This document shows, one piece after another, positions 1 to 11,500 of a stretch of 64,000 nucleotides of DNA. The stretch spans positions 1,826,001-1,890,000 of the forward strand of contig CALSFV010000001.1 in NCBI GenBank assembly GCA_943737045.1. Reading direction: 5' to 3'. The notes under the pieces were generated by a model, which made no database searches, was not told the origin of the DNA, and was given only the letters and a program-made list of their open reading frames with translations. Every line of letters starts with the position of its first letter. Within the stretch, counting starts at the first letter, position 1. This stretch comes from Parapristionchus giblindavisi (taxonomy: Eukaryota > Nematoda > Chromadorea > Rhabditida > Diplogasteridae). The position numbers and the translations under genes are program-made.

Positions 1-2150
1 CAAAATACCAGAGTACGCCGTCACGTAAAAAAAAACGTTACATTTGGCGACGCGCGCGCCGACGGGGTAATTGTAAAGTTCACGGTTCACCGTTCACCAT
101 TCACCGTTCACCGTTCACAGTTTTTCGTTCACCGTTCACGGTTTTTCGTTCACCGTTCACCGTTCACTGATATGTTTATCTATTTTTATTTAATACTGTT
201 ATTTGTAGTATTTAATTTATTTGCATGATTAGGAACCAGATTATGCGGATCATTTATGTAAAGATCGTTCTTCCTGAAGTTAATTACTTCATTTTCATTG
301 GCTATTCAAGTAAATATGATTGATTGTTAAAATGATTGATTAATGATTGATTGTTAATTAAAATTGTTTATATTTATTGTCGTTCGACCATTCTTTTGCT
401 ATCGTTAGAAGTACTTTCTCATTCATAATTCATTTAATTATTAATTTTTTTATTTTAGGATGCACGAATTGAATAGATCGAGAATACATATTGGACGATG
501 GAGAAGATGTCGTATCTGTTAAATGTGGAGCTGATCATAAGGTATTCATTCAACATTCGATTGCTTATTGATCTAGGTTGGGTCTGGGTTCAATCAATAG
601 ACATATAGATCAACCCTCTAAAATGGGTGATAAAACAACGGGATCGATTTCGATTTCTGTAAATGCGTGGGCGGCATTGTCGCTAGCGATCAGACCCACC
701 CATTTTTTTCCTCCGTCAAAGGTTGCCCATGTATGAATCAGGCGCATTGTGGCTAGCGTTTTAGTGCATATGTTACTGTAGGTGTGAGCTCTAGTATGGA
801 TTACTGTACGTCTAGTGGGTATTACTGTAATTTTGATCTTCAATGATGATCATCATAGGTCTGAGCTGTAGCCGAGATTGCTAGTTCTACGCTTGTGGAT
901 ATTACTATAGCTCTTAGCTCTAGTGGTTTTACTGTTGGTATGAGATATAGTGGGGATTACTGTAAGAATGGGTTCTATTGAGGATACCCAAATATAATCG
1001 TTAAGCTGTAGTAGAAATTACTGTAGGTTTAAGCTCTAGTTGAGATTATTATAGGACTCAGTTATAGTGTGATTTCCGTTGGTATCATAAGTGGGCGGCA
1101 CTCTACGTAGCCAAAATTCATACATAAAATGAATTCTTTGTGTCGCACCTCCAGATTTTGACGTCCGACCAGCGAGAATGGTTGCCAACGTGGTTGATAT
1201 GAGCTCTAGTGGAGAATACTGTAGCTCTGAGCTCTAGTCGACATTACTTTAGGGGTTACTGTAGTTATGAGCTTTAGTAGTAATTACCATAGGTCTGAGC
1301 TATAGTAGTGATTATCATAGATCTCAGCTCTAGTTGATATTACTGTAGGTGTGAGCTCTAATGGGGGGATTACTGTAGGTCTACTGTCGCTCTGATATTA
1401 ATGTAAGTAACTGTAGGTCTGAGTTTTAGTGGGACTACTGTTACAGTTACAGCTCACACCTACAGTAATCTCCACTAGAGCCCTACTAATCTACAGTAAT
1501 CTCAATTATTCCTAGCGGGGATTTCTGTATTAAATCGAAATCGATCCCGTTGTTTTATCACCCATTTTTAGAGGGTTGATCTATATGTCTATTGATTGAA
1601 CCCAGACCCAACCTAGATCAATAAGCAATCGAATGTTGAATGAATACCTTATGATCAGCTCCACATTTAACAGATACGACATCTTCTCCATCGTCCAATA
1701 TGTATTACATAAATGATCCGCATAATCTGGTTCCTAACCATGCGAATAAATTAAATAATACAAATAACAGTATTAAATAAAAATAGATAAACATATCAGT
1801 GAACGGTGAATGAAAAACAGTGAACGGTGAACGAAAAACCGTGAACGGTGAATGAAAAACAGTGAACGGTGAACGAAAAACCGTGAACGGTGAACGAAAA
1901 ACTGTGAACGGTGAACGGTGAATGGTGAACGGTGAACCGTGAACTTTACAATTTGCCGCGCCGACGTCAATTTTGGAGTGTGTTGGGTCCCAAGTGGAAA
2001 ACCCTGAATGTCATCAGGGTTACGGTAAAAGATTACGGTGGCCAACAAATATTGATCGATGTTTACGGTAACTTCCTACCGTACCCCCCCCCGCGCGTCG
2101 CCAAATGTAACGTTTTTTTACGTGACGGCGTAGGCGCGTCAGGCAAATGT
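1..2150. repeat. Large foldback element, about 2.1 kb, with a satellite-like loop
   Basis: The two ends are inverted copies of each other. The left sequence near 14-55 (CGCCGTCACGT, then ACGTTACATTTGGCGACG) returns reversed at 2097-2132. The CGTTCAC-rich tandem block at 80-165 returns as GTGAACG repeats at 1798-1945. The stretch 540-655 returns at about 1522-1655. The loop, about 700-1500, is made of degenerate units of 25-30 bp around AGCTCTAGTGG and GATTACTGTAGG. The arms are not equal: the left has about 235 bp (265-500) missing on the right, and the right has about 120 bp (1960-2080) missing on the left. I see no transposase. It lies in intron 1 of the UGT gene that begins at 2355. Confidence 0.85.
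458..540 (+). other. Possible captured exon fragment with an RCC1-like repeat
   Basis: After an acceptor-like TTTTATTTTAG, one frame reads REYILDDGEDVV then SVKCGADHK and ends at a donor-like GTATTC. The spacing V-x-V-x-C-G-A-D-H resembles the core of an RCC1 propeller repeat. The inverted arm keeps part of this stretch (about 1650-1700) but lacks its acceptor side. It could be a gene fragment carried by the foldback element or chance similarity; it is too short to tell. Confidence 0.25.
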
Positions 2151-2193
2151 AACGATGCAATACGAAAGGAAAATGGAGGAAAATGGATCATAC

Positions 2194-2355
2194 CACGTTG
2201 TGTCCGGCTTCGACAAGTATATCAGCGATTCGCCCTTGGAAACGCGAATTTGAATATCCAAATTTTGGGTTGTAAACGAGAATTTTGTAGGTATCGCAAA
2301 TAAGCACTTGCGTTAGTAAAAGAAGACAGGTAGATAAACTCTTCATCAATTTCAT
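2194..2355 (-). CDS. UDP-glucuronosyltransferase, first coding exon only (gene runs off the left edge)
   Basis: Read on the minus strand, the exon encodes a signal peptide (MKLMKSLSTCLLLLT) followed by the UGT N-terminal pattern YKILVYNPKFGYSNSRF and then RIADILVEAGHNV. It ends at a GT donor in the same position and phase as exon 1 of the other UGT genes here. I chose the ATG at 2355, the first after the acceptor-like TTTTCAG; an in-frame ATG follows at 2346. UGTs transfer a sugar from a UDP-sugar to small lipophilic molecules on the lumenal face of the ER. The paralogues have S-H-S at the catalytic histidine; this copy reads S-N-S, so its chemistry may differ or be lost. Later exons would lie beyond the foldback, outside the window, so whether the gene is intact is unknown. 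Confidence 0.8.
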
Positions 2356-3596
2356 TTCCTGAAAATGAACTCAGCAGTAATTGAAATAGTAAAGTGTATC
2401 TGTGAAGATTTAATAATTCTTTAAAAATATCAGAATACCGCCAATTATGAGACGCACAATTAAAATCATTGAACAGGGTATTGATAAGAGAAAAGTGCTT
2501 GGTTGATAAGACAATTGGGTATCCATACTACTAAGTATGGAAGACATTATCCACCTACATAGACGCGGTCAAATACCACTGTTTGGGACAAAATATCCTT
2601 TTTTGTCAATATAAATATTTCACCAATCATCTACTTTGATGCTTTGTCGTACGTTCGATTTCTATCGATGAGAAAAGAAAAGAGCTGAAAGGTCCTCGAA
2701 GAGGTAGCAAATGGGCCACAATTGTGTGGAAAGTTTGTGCCAAAACATGTTCCTTATAGGCAATGAATTGCAGCGCATATGGAATGGACCGATCAAACTG
2801 TCGAAAGAGATTCAAAGAAACACGGAAATCTTTTTGCCAAAATTCCCCATCGTCAGCAATCTAATCTCAAGAGCAAGAAAAACAGTGTCTTCTAAATCAC
2901 ATCAGAAAGATGTGACAAAATTTGAAACAACAAGTAAATGTTCCGTACTTATATAACGTTCGCGACAATGCGAAGTCGTAATAATGTGATATGGAGCATT
3001 CACAACAAAGAGCGATCTCTACACCGTTCAATGCTATCTCGTTGACCTATTGGGAGTTGGTGACAGTGCATCGTAAAAAGTTATGATAATGTGAAAGTAT
3101 GTTATGTGCTATGTTGAACGAGATCGTTTTCCCTTCTAGCCGATCAAACAACTTTGTATGAATACGGACACATCAATTCATATCCGAGATCGCACATGAC
3201 AACACGGATCATACATGATCAGCCATGGAAATCATTATTATATAATACATCCAGGAAACAGCTTTGACAAATTCCGTAATAGCCTAATATATTTTAGAAC
3301 ATGATTATGATACAATAGCATGCTTGATTACGTAGGAAGATAATTAACGAATTTAATGAAATTTCGTTGAAAAAATGACAGAAAATACTGTAAAATACTA
3401 TTGAAATTAAAAACATGATTTAAAATGAGGCGCTGGTTCTGAAATTTATAGACTCATTTAAATCCTTTGAGGTAGCAAGACAACCCGTTTCATTTGCTTT
3501 CCCATTAAATTGAATGGTAATTTCTACATCAGCGCAAATGGCGGTACGTTTTGGTGTATTTGGCAAGAACAGCAATGAGAGGTCATTCATTTTAAT
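2356..3596. other. Intergenic stretch, no supported gene
   Basis: Between the partial UGT and the next UGT I see only AT-rich sequence. An 81-codon open frame at 2711-2956 (+) has no recognisable motif, signal peptide or splice context and is left uncalled. Confidence 0.5.
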
Positions 3597-6500
3597 TCAT
3601 CTTTTTCGCGCTAAAACATAATTTAAACTGATTCTAACACACTTCAAGGAGAGGTAAACAACAATTGAACTAAGCACCAAGAAAATCACAATAATGTCTA
3701 GATTATGATATTCGATCCAATTCATATCATGAGATTGTGGTCGAAGTGCGGGAGAAGGACCGAATTCTGCTGCGAATTCGGTGTATTTGATCAGTTGTTC
3801 TCTGGCGGAGAACGGCTTCTTAGCGAGCATTCTTGAAACGTGTTTCGCGTTTTGCCGATAGCTGAAAATATGTGTTTTGATAGGATTTTTTTACATACTC
3901 ACGAGACGGTAAAATATCATTAAATATAAATCGTAAATAATAACCCTAGTGTGATGTTCCAATTTTTTAGAAAATAAAAAAAGGAGAGTGAGTGAAAAAC
4001 GAGATTTTCGCTGCTTTTCTATTCTGTCTCTTTTGAAGGAAACATAAGACATCTTGGTATTATCTTTCATATGTAGATCTAACATACCTTTCATTGTTGA
4101 GGACCTCCTGCACAATACTCACGAACTTTGAAGTTTCCAAAATTTCCGAGTTGGAAATAACCTATCAAGGAAATGATTGATAGTGAGGATCAGAGGTAGC
4201 GATATACAGCATAATCACTTTAGTAAAAAAACGTTTGTAAATTTCTGCGAATATGCAAATTTTAGATAATATTGCCTGGTTTGAGTCCGAGTTTGGGTTC
4301 GGGTTTGCGTTTGATTTATGTGCGTACTGTGAGCTATGCATTATTGATTAAATTTGCATTTTTTTTGAGTTACACTATACCGCTGAGTCGCAGTGTTAGC
4401 GCCTCCAATCTATTGGCTGAGAGGGCCTATCCTGGTCTGAAGGACCAGTGGCCATGGCCTATGATCAAACTGTGCTTGGAGCTCACAGTGGAGGATTTAG
4501 ATCGTGGCTTTGACACCACTTCCGACATTTCTTAACCCCCTCGGTATTGGGTGGATCATATTGGAGAATTTTACGACTGTGTTACACCGTTGATTATACT
4601 TTTTATAACTGTTTACTTCACAATTTCTCCGATCATAAATCCATTACATTGTAGGATCTATTACATAAAAAAACTAACTTTTCCAAGTTTGTTATATTGC
4701 ATCATTCCGGCATTTCTAAACTGTTCGGTAAATTGTGGCACGAAGACGGCTAAAAGAAGAGTCTTGTCACTTGTATCTTTTCGCAAACTTTGCAGACGTT
4801 GTTAAAAAGGGTTAATTGCCTGATTTAACTCCATTTAGTTTAAAAAATCATTTCAAAACCATACCTGGTACTCCTCTTCTCGCGGTTTCCTGAGTCGACC
4901 CCATTCCTGCGTGAGTAACGAATAGAGATAATCGATCATCATCTGTAAATATCAAGGATCAAAGATCAAAGTTCAAAGAACAATAAGTTGGCCTACTCAA
5001 CAGATCCGATTGTGGAATCCACTTTGCCAGCACAAGATTCGGTACCGTAGCCATAACTGATTTCGAGAAATCGTCGTCTTGCTCGTATTTCCAAATAAAA
5101 GTTACTTCGGACAGAGCGGAAGCCAGCTTAAAGGAATAAATGCAATTTATTCTGAAACCATTTCTTTGAAAAGTATTCAGTTAGAACAAGAAATTGCGAG
5201 TGTCGATACAAGAGAGAGACGTATTCGATTTTTCTAGAGCGGTGAGGGGAACGCTAATTTTCATAGACAGAAGAGTATGTGGATAGTGAAGAGGGGGAGT
5301 AAAATAATTTTTTTTAAATCATGGATTATTGGTAATACCTTTACGATGGCCATTTTCATCTCATCATTGAAGAAGATACTCTTCAAGAACGTGCCGAACG
5401 AGATCAGAACAGTATTATTACGACGCGAAAGAATATTGTTCCAATCCTGAAATATATTATATATATTTCTTGTTTGTGCGGCCCTGTATTAGCCGTGCAA
5501 AACTCTATCGTGAATTTTGAATTCGTTATTTACATCAGTTAAGACACTTCGTGCTCCGAAAAAAAAAGAAAACCTTGCTCAAAGGTTTCGGCTGCTCCAC
5601 AGCGATTCCTCCAACGTTGATTATCTTTGCCATAGTAGGAGTAGCGAAGTCGATCAACGGTTCGGCATTGACGAAGACGTACGCGGAATGCGATGAAATT
5701 TCCTGAAAATATGCGATAATTTTAGATTTTTTGTGTCTAGACGCTCTAAATATCGTACAGCTATGCTGGGGAAGTTGTCTCCGAAACGACGACGAAACAA
5801 CGCCTCCGTCTGTAATCCGAACAGGAACAAATTAGAGATCGAAGAAATAATGTGGTTACAAGAGATAACTCTGGTTTAGGCTCTTTTAGGAATTTTCAAA
5901 AGAAATTTTGAAATGGAACAGAAAGCTTACTTCAGTTACATATTCATGCCAAGCAATGCGCTCGACGAAACACGCAGCGATGTTCTTCAGATGATCGAAG
6001 AATGAATGGACGTTGAATTCAGTCAAAAGGTAGCCTGAAGAGTTTCAGTATTTAACACAACTGGATGGTATTAAGCTTCATTTCATTGCCTTACGTGCCT
6101 ACGCCTTAACCTCCGCCGTAACGACGGAGACGCGGCGGAGGAGGTTACGGCGCAGGCGCATAAGGCAAATGAAACGATGCATCAGCTCTCTAAAGTATTA
6201 GCTGATATAAGTCGAAGTGATGACTCACAAGGACCATATGACATCATCTGAGGTACGCCGAACTCATCGTAGTGCTGACCAAACAAGACTGACGACTGGG
6301 AGCTCACGACGGCTTTAGGTTTGATGAGCTCTGTCAGAGCTGAAATGTTGTACTTGATTTAAAAAATAAGAACAGTTACTAAAACATTTTCACGTCTTTC
6401 AAATCTTCTCAATAATAATATGCGTTTCGAGGGTGAAAATTAGTCGAAGAGTTACATTTGTACTACAGTGAAAACATAATCAAAATCTAATAACCAGGTC

Positions 6501-7784
6501 ACTCATATACAAGAATGGGCCCCTCGTAGATAGAACTCTACTCGGAACGTTCCTGATAGTAGCTAACAAAGATCATCACTAAGAAAACACACGACAGCGA
6601 CTCACGGATTCCACATTTGTCGTAATGTTCTACAATCATCACATCGTATTTCTCGTTTCTCAATCGTTCTATAAGACCGGGCTCATCGAGGATGGCCTCG
6701 CATTGAAGCGCACACAGCTTGCCGAAGTATTCGCCCAACTGAAAAAAAAGGTGAATGACTGACTTAAGTAGCCGTATAAAAGAACCGTTTTCCGGGAAAA
6801 TGTGACGTCATTAGCGTAGGCGTAAGATTTTTGGAAAACGCCTCCGCCTACGCTAATGACGTCACATTTTCCTGGAAAACGGTTCTTGCATACGGCCACG
6901 GGTGAAAATATTATCTATTGTAGCTAAAAAAAACCAAAGTCATATTGCCCGAAACATTATCTCCCAAAATTCATACGATCACCAACAACATATTAAACAT
7001 GTTCATTTGAAGTAATATAATGTTATTATAATTAATACTTTTCACCACAGCTGTAGGTGATCAATCTTATCTCATTCTAAATGGAGTAAGTAAATGTAGC
7101 CAACTCTTTAATGGCAGACACCAAGCTAATTTTACTCACCGCATTGGCAAACTCTCTCGCTGATAAAGAAAGTGAGAGAATTTGGCCAGAGCGGAGATTT
7201 TAGCTCGGGGTATCACTTTATACTTACCTTGTAAGCGGCGACAGGATCGTAGGGATGTTTATTGGAGAAGTCTCGCATGACATCTGCATAAGCAGACTGT
7301 TGACGTCTGGTTGCCTCACTCTGTTCCACCCTCAGAACGGCAGACTTGGTGTCAGTCGGATATTCATCGGAGATTACGGAGAGAAGGGTGGTCTGATGAA
7401 TGGATATTTATGAATGGTCATAACCATGCGTGCGTTTATTTTTTCCTGCGTGTACGTATTTAAAAAAAAAGTATTAAATTAAGCAAATAACTATGAATAC
7501 AGAATATAGAATTAAAATTAATGCCATTAATCTATTGAAACATGAAAGTTCGTCGCCTAATATTTATATGTTTCACTACAAACATATACTTCGAACATTG
7601 CGAACATTCCGATTTTTTTGGAACTTCGTAGATTCAAACTCACAACATTATGTCCGGCGTCTACCAATGTATCAGCGATGTTGAGTAGGAAGTTGGACAT
7701 GGAATAGCTGAACTTGGATTGATGTATAAGGATCTTATATGAATCTACTGATGTGCAGAGTAGAGCGAGGATGATCAGTCTCAT
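3597..7784 (-). CDS. UDP-glucuronosyltransferase with degraded active-site motifs
   Basis: Thirteen exons can be followed on the minus strand: about 7784-7644, 7395-7228, 6742-6601, 6340-6233, 6037-5934, 5811-5757, 5703-5574, 5449-5337, 5130-5003, 4943-4865, 4753-4681, 4160-4089 and 3861-3597. The start is a signal peptide (MRLIILALLCTSVDS) directly after an acceptor-like CCTTCCAG. The end has the UGT tail EFGPSPALRPQSHD, one membrane helix and a short basic cytosolic end (VLARKR). ER membrane enzyme for sugar conjugation of small molecules. Three functional motifs are altered: the catalytic His region reads SYSMSNF (S-H-S in the paralogues), the donor-site HGG reads THAGMGSTQE, and the DQ pair reads EQFRNAG. 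All exons look open and splice sites are present, so it may be a working but changed enzyme rather than a decayed gene. Confidence 0.87.
6085..6183. repeat. Short palindromic element (TTACATTTGCC / CCTCCGCCG type)
   Basis: About 100 bp that folds back on itself around CGTAACGACGGAGACG, with CCTCCGCCG on one arm and CGGCGGAGG on the other. Related copies lie at 18048-18252 and 20384-20465. It sits in an intron of the UGT gene. Confidence 0.75.
6768..6899. repeat. Hairpin element, near-perfect inverted repeat
   Basis: The arm starting GCCGTATAAAAGAACCG and continuing TTTTCCGGGAAAATGTGACG returns reversed as CGTCACATTTTCCTGGAAAA and CGGTTCTTGCATACGGC. Each arm is about 55-60 bp around TTTTTGGAAAACG. 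Intronic, non-coding. Confidence 0.8.
7110..7212. repeat. 120-bp palindromic MITE, family P1 (diverged copy)
   Basis: The ends carry ACACCAAGCTAATTTTACTC and AGCTCGGGGTATC, with a central CTCTCTCGCTGATAAAG. See the copy at 7923-8043 for the family description. It lies in an intron of the UGT gene. Confidence 0.7.
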
Positions 7785-7922
7785 CTGGAAGGACGATCAT
7801 TCGTTATCGGCCATTGTATCCAAGAAATTTTTGTATGAGTAAAACGAGTAAAAACAATATTTTTAGAGTGTTTTAGTAATGAGTGGTCAAAAAAATTCAA
7901 ATTCTTTATCCTATCAGCACAT

Positions 7923-8043
7923 TTAAAGGCACACCCCAAGCTAATTTTACTCTCCGCATTGGCAATACTCTCTCGCAGACGAAGAAAGCGAGAGAGTGTT
8001 GCCAGAGCAGAGAATTTCAAATTAGCTTGGGGTGTCGCTTTAA
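7923..8043. repeat. 120-bp palindromic MITE, family P1 (best copy)
   Basis: The sequence begins TTAAAGGCACACCCCAAGCT and ends TTAGCTTGGGGTGTCGCTTTAA, so it has TTAA at both ends with inverted arms. The middle is CTCTCTCGCAGACGAAG with GAGAGAGTG. Further copies, some decayed: 7110-7212, 14390-14510, 18272-18380, 22617-22735, 36209-36328, 42110-42228, 44340-44458, 50572-50675, 50760-50884, 52238-52386 and a fragment at 21262-21310. The TTAA ends suggest a piggyBac-type transposase acting in trans. Confidence 0.85.
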
Positions 8044-8592
8044 TGCAGGGGGGGGACCTTCTTAAAAGCAAAACAGGAGGAATTTTCTTATCCACAAGAT
8101 TTATCCTTTCGTCTCTGAGAGGATTCATCTCCATTCAAGAAAACGTCGATGAGTGGTCATTCACCAAATATTCATAAATTGTTATGTTGTACTTAGAGTC
8201 GCAAGACAATGTAAAAACATTTTGTCAACCAAACATTGCATTCAAACAGTAAAGGAAAAAAGTCAAAGGAAAACATCAGTAATAAGTGAATAGTAAGGAC
8301 TGCTCCCTTATCCTTATCAATTCCGACTATGATTAGATAAGATTTTGTTTGTTTTAGCCAAGGGAGTGTTGGGAAGAACTCAGAGTAGATGAACTTTAGA
8401 TATATTAAGGTCAAATTGACATGGGTGTTAATTATAAATTAAATAATTGTTTCTTCAACTCAAAACTGTTTTTTTTGTTCGTTTCTATATTTAATTCCAT
8501 AGGTCGTGAGTTAATCTACATTGTAAATGTATTGGACTGTACGGCCAATATGATAGGTAATTAATTTATTAATGAAAACAAATCCAAACACT

Positions 8593-11500
8593 CTAGTCAT
8601 TCTTAACTTTCCTACTCAAAAACTTCTTCACAACAAAGAAGAAAAGCTTAACAGAAACAAAGCTCAACAGTGAAAATACAATGAGACCCGCGAGTATAAT
8701 ATCAATATTATGATATTCAATCCAATTCATATCATGAGATTGTGGTCGAAGAGCAGAAGAAGGACCGAATTCTGCTGCGAATTCGGTGTATTTGATCAGT
8801 TGTTCCTCAGAGGAGAATGGTTTCTTGGCGAGCATCTTGGCTACTCTTTTTGCGTTTTCAGCGTATCTGAAATTGCATTATCAGTACTTCACTTAATGCT
8901 TAACGATTTTGATTAATTTTGTTAATCATTGTTGTTTTACCAATATTTGTAAAAAATCTCTCAAAATATGTCAGAGCCGAATGTTTTTTAACGGTTAAGC
9001 AAAAGGCATTTATCATAGTTTGAGTCTGAACGTACTTATCATTCTCCAGAAGCTCCTTTAGCGTCTCTCCAAAGATTTTTGTGCCGAGGTCGCTCTTCTC
9101 AAGAACCTGAACATAGATGAATTAGTCAAAGATAAAGGGTCAAAGATCGCATACAATTCCGAATTGATTATGCTCCATCATTCCGGCGTTTCTTGGTTGG
9201 TCTCCGAAGAATGGTACGAAAATACCTGAAATACTAGCGCATCATTTATTTGGAAACGAAATTTCAAAAGCACGATCAATACAATATCAATTTCCTTTCC
9301 ATTGTTTTTGCGTGTGGCTGATAATAAATAATACCTAATTCCTTTTGGGATTTAATTTTCCATGAGTGTTGCCAGTAAAAAAATTGCCGCAAAAAAGATT
9401 TGAACCTGGCACTCCTCTCAAAGCAGTCTCCTGTGTAGATCCCATTCCACCGTGAGTAATGAACAACACTAACCGCTCGTGATCTGAAAAAAATAGAGAA
9501 AAACGTTAGGGCAAGACGATTTCCGATGCTTGTGAGTATGCTAATATTGATTTACGGTTTCGTAATTTTTGACTTTATCACATATAATGATGCCATAGTT
9601 CGCATTAATGCTTATTGATCTCACTCAATATATCAACTTGCGGAGTCCACTTTGACAGATGAACATTGTCAACTTTGGAAGCTTCGTTTACAGCGAACTC
9701 ATCCTCAGGATCCTCATACTTCCAAATGAATGTCACATCAGGATACTGCTTGAATGCCTTAAAACAAAAAGAAATACTTAAAAATAAGAGGAATCACAGA
9801 AGCATCACGCTACATTTAGCGTTTTTGTCATTTTTTTAAAATTCGCATAATATTGTATGCCGAAACAATGAAAATAGTAATTTCGTTGCTTGTAATTGAC
9901 AAAGAATATACCTCCAAAATATTTCGCTTGACAGCTATCGGTAGTATCGTACTCTTAACTACGGATCCAAACGACATCAGGACAGTTCTTGGTCGCTTCA
10001 CAAGAACATCTTCCCATTCCTCAAAAAGTTTGGTTTTTTTCTCGATTTTTGACGATAATCACGAGTGTTTTGTAACGCAAGATATCTATAGCTAAATAAC
10101 AATCAATTTCATGATCAGCATGTTATTATGAATTTTCAGTATTTTTTTATAAATCTGAACGTTCTATATCCTCTCAGATTTGCTCTCATCCCGTATCGGT
10201 CATAACTTTTTTTGTACTATATTAGTAAATTACAGGAAGACAGTGTTTGCTTTTATCAGAGTCTTTTATCAGTTTTTTAAGAGAGAAAGAAAGAAAGAAA
10301 GAGTATTTTCAACCTTGTCCAGCTTCTTCGGTTCCTTCGCTCCGATTCCTCCTATAGGTACTATTCTAGTCATCGTAGGTGTGGCGTAATCGATGAGTGG
10401 TTCAGAATTCGTGAAGACGTAGGCTGCTCTTGATGAGAGCTCCTCAATTACAAACGTTACAAATATATCGATTAGGTAGCGTGAGTTCTTATTTTATATA
10501 AAATATATTTACATTCATAGAAGGATAGTCAGCTCCGTAGTGGTCTCGCAGCACTGCTTCGACCTGAATAAAAGACATTTACAGTTTTATTTTAGACTTT
10601 ACAGATAACCATAGTTTTGCAGTTTTAGCGGTTTTTTTAGAGATACTCTTTTAAAGACCACATAATTTCGTTGGTATTTGCCAACAAATGCATGTCGAAG
10701 TTACAGCAATTTTTCACTCACATTAAGTCTGGTAAATCTGAAGAATATCCTAATCAAGATGTCGGCGTAGATATTCTTCGCCCGATCCCAAAACGAATGG
10801 ACGTCCATGTGGTCGATGTAACAACCTAAATACACGTATACAGCCGCCGTACCAAATCTTCAAAAATTCCCGTTGTAAAGAGCTACTTTTTTGATCCTAA
10901 AACAGCCGAAATCTGAGAGAAGGGGGGAAGAAAGGAAAAGAGCGAAGGGAAGTGAAGAGAGGACAGAGAAAAAAGATTGAAGAAAAAAGTAGCCGGATAG
11001 TAATAGGCGACTAATTTAATGTCTCTGTGCACTCTCCAAATCCCATTAACTCTAGTACTTTTTCTAACTACCCCTCAAATTTCGGCTGTTAACCAAAAAG
11101 TGCCTTTACAAAAAGGAACTAATTGACCTATGATGTCAAGAATGACACACCGCACAGCTTTTATACTGTAATTTTTTTCGTCCTTTTTTCAATCTCGTCA
11201 AGTATCGTTTTAAAGTGTTGTTATAAAGCATTTGTTGAATTCCCTCGTGTAAATCGTTCTTGTATTTAGGAGTACTTCATGTCGGTAAGTGTATTTGCGA
11301 GTTTTACATCACTGTTTAGTCACTTGTTTTAGATCACGAAAGAGAAAAGTCTGTTCCTTATAAAAGCTATTCATAAGGAATCTCAACTAGTCCTTGATTT
11401 TAATGATAAGAGGAAAGGAGGAGGACACAAGCTTACCGTCTTGGCATGGGATCGGATTCATAAAGAGTTCAACAAGTTAGTTTTTTTATCCCAATGTGCC

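Noticed and set aside
1773..2048. Open frame with F-F-V-H-R-S repeats
   Set aside because: Translation of the GTGAACG tandem repeat in the foldback arm; no start context or splice signals.
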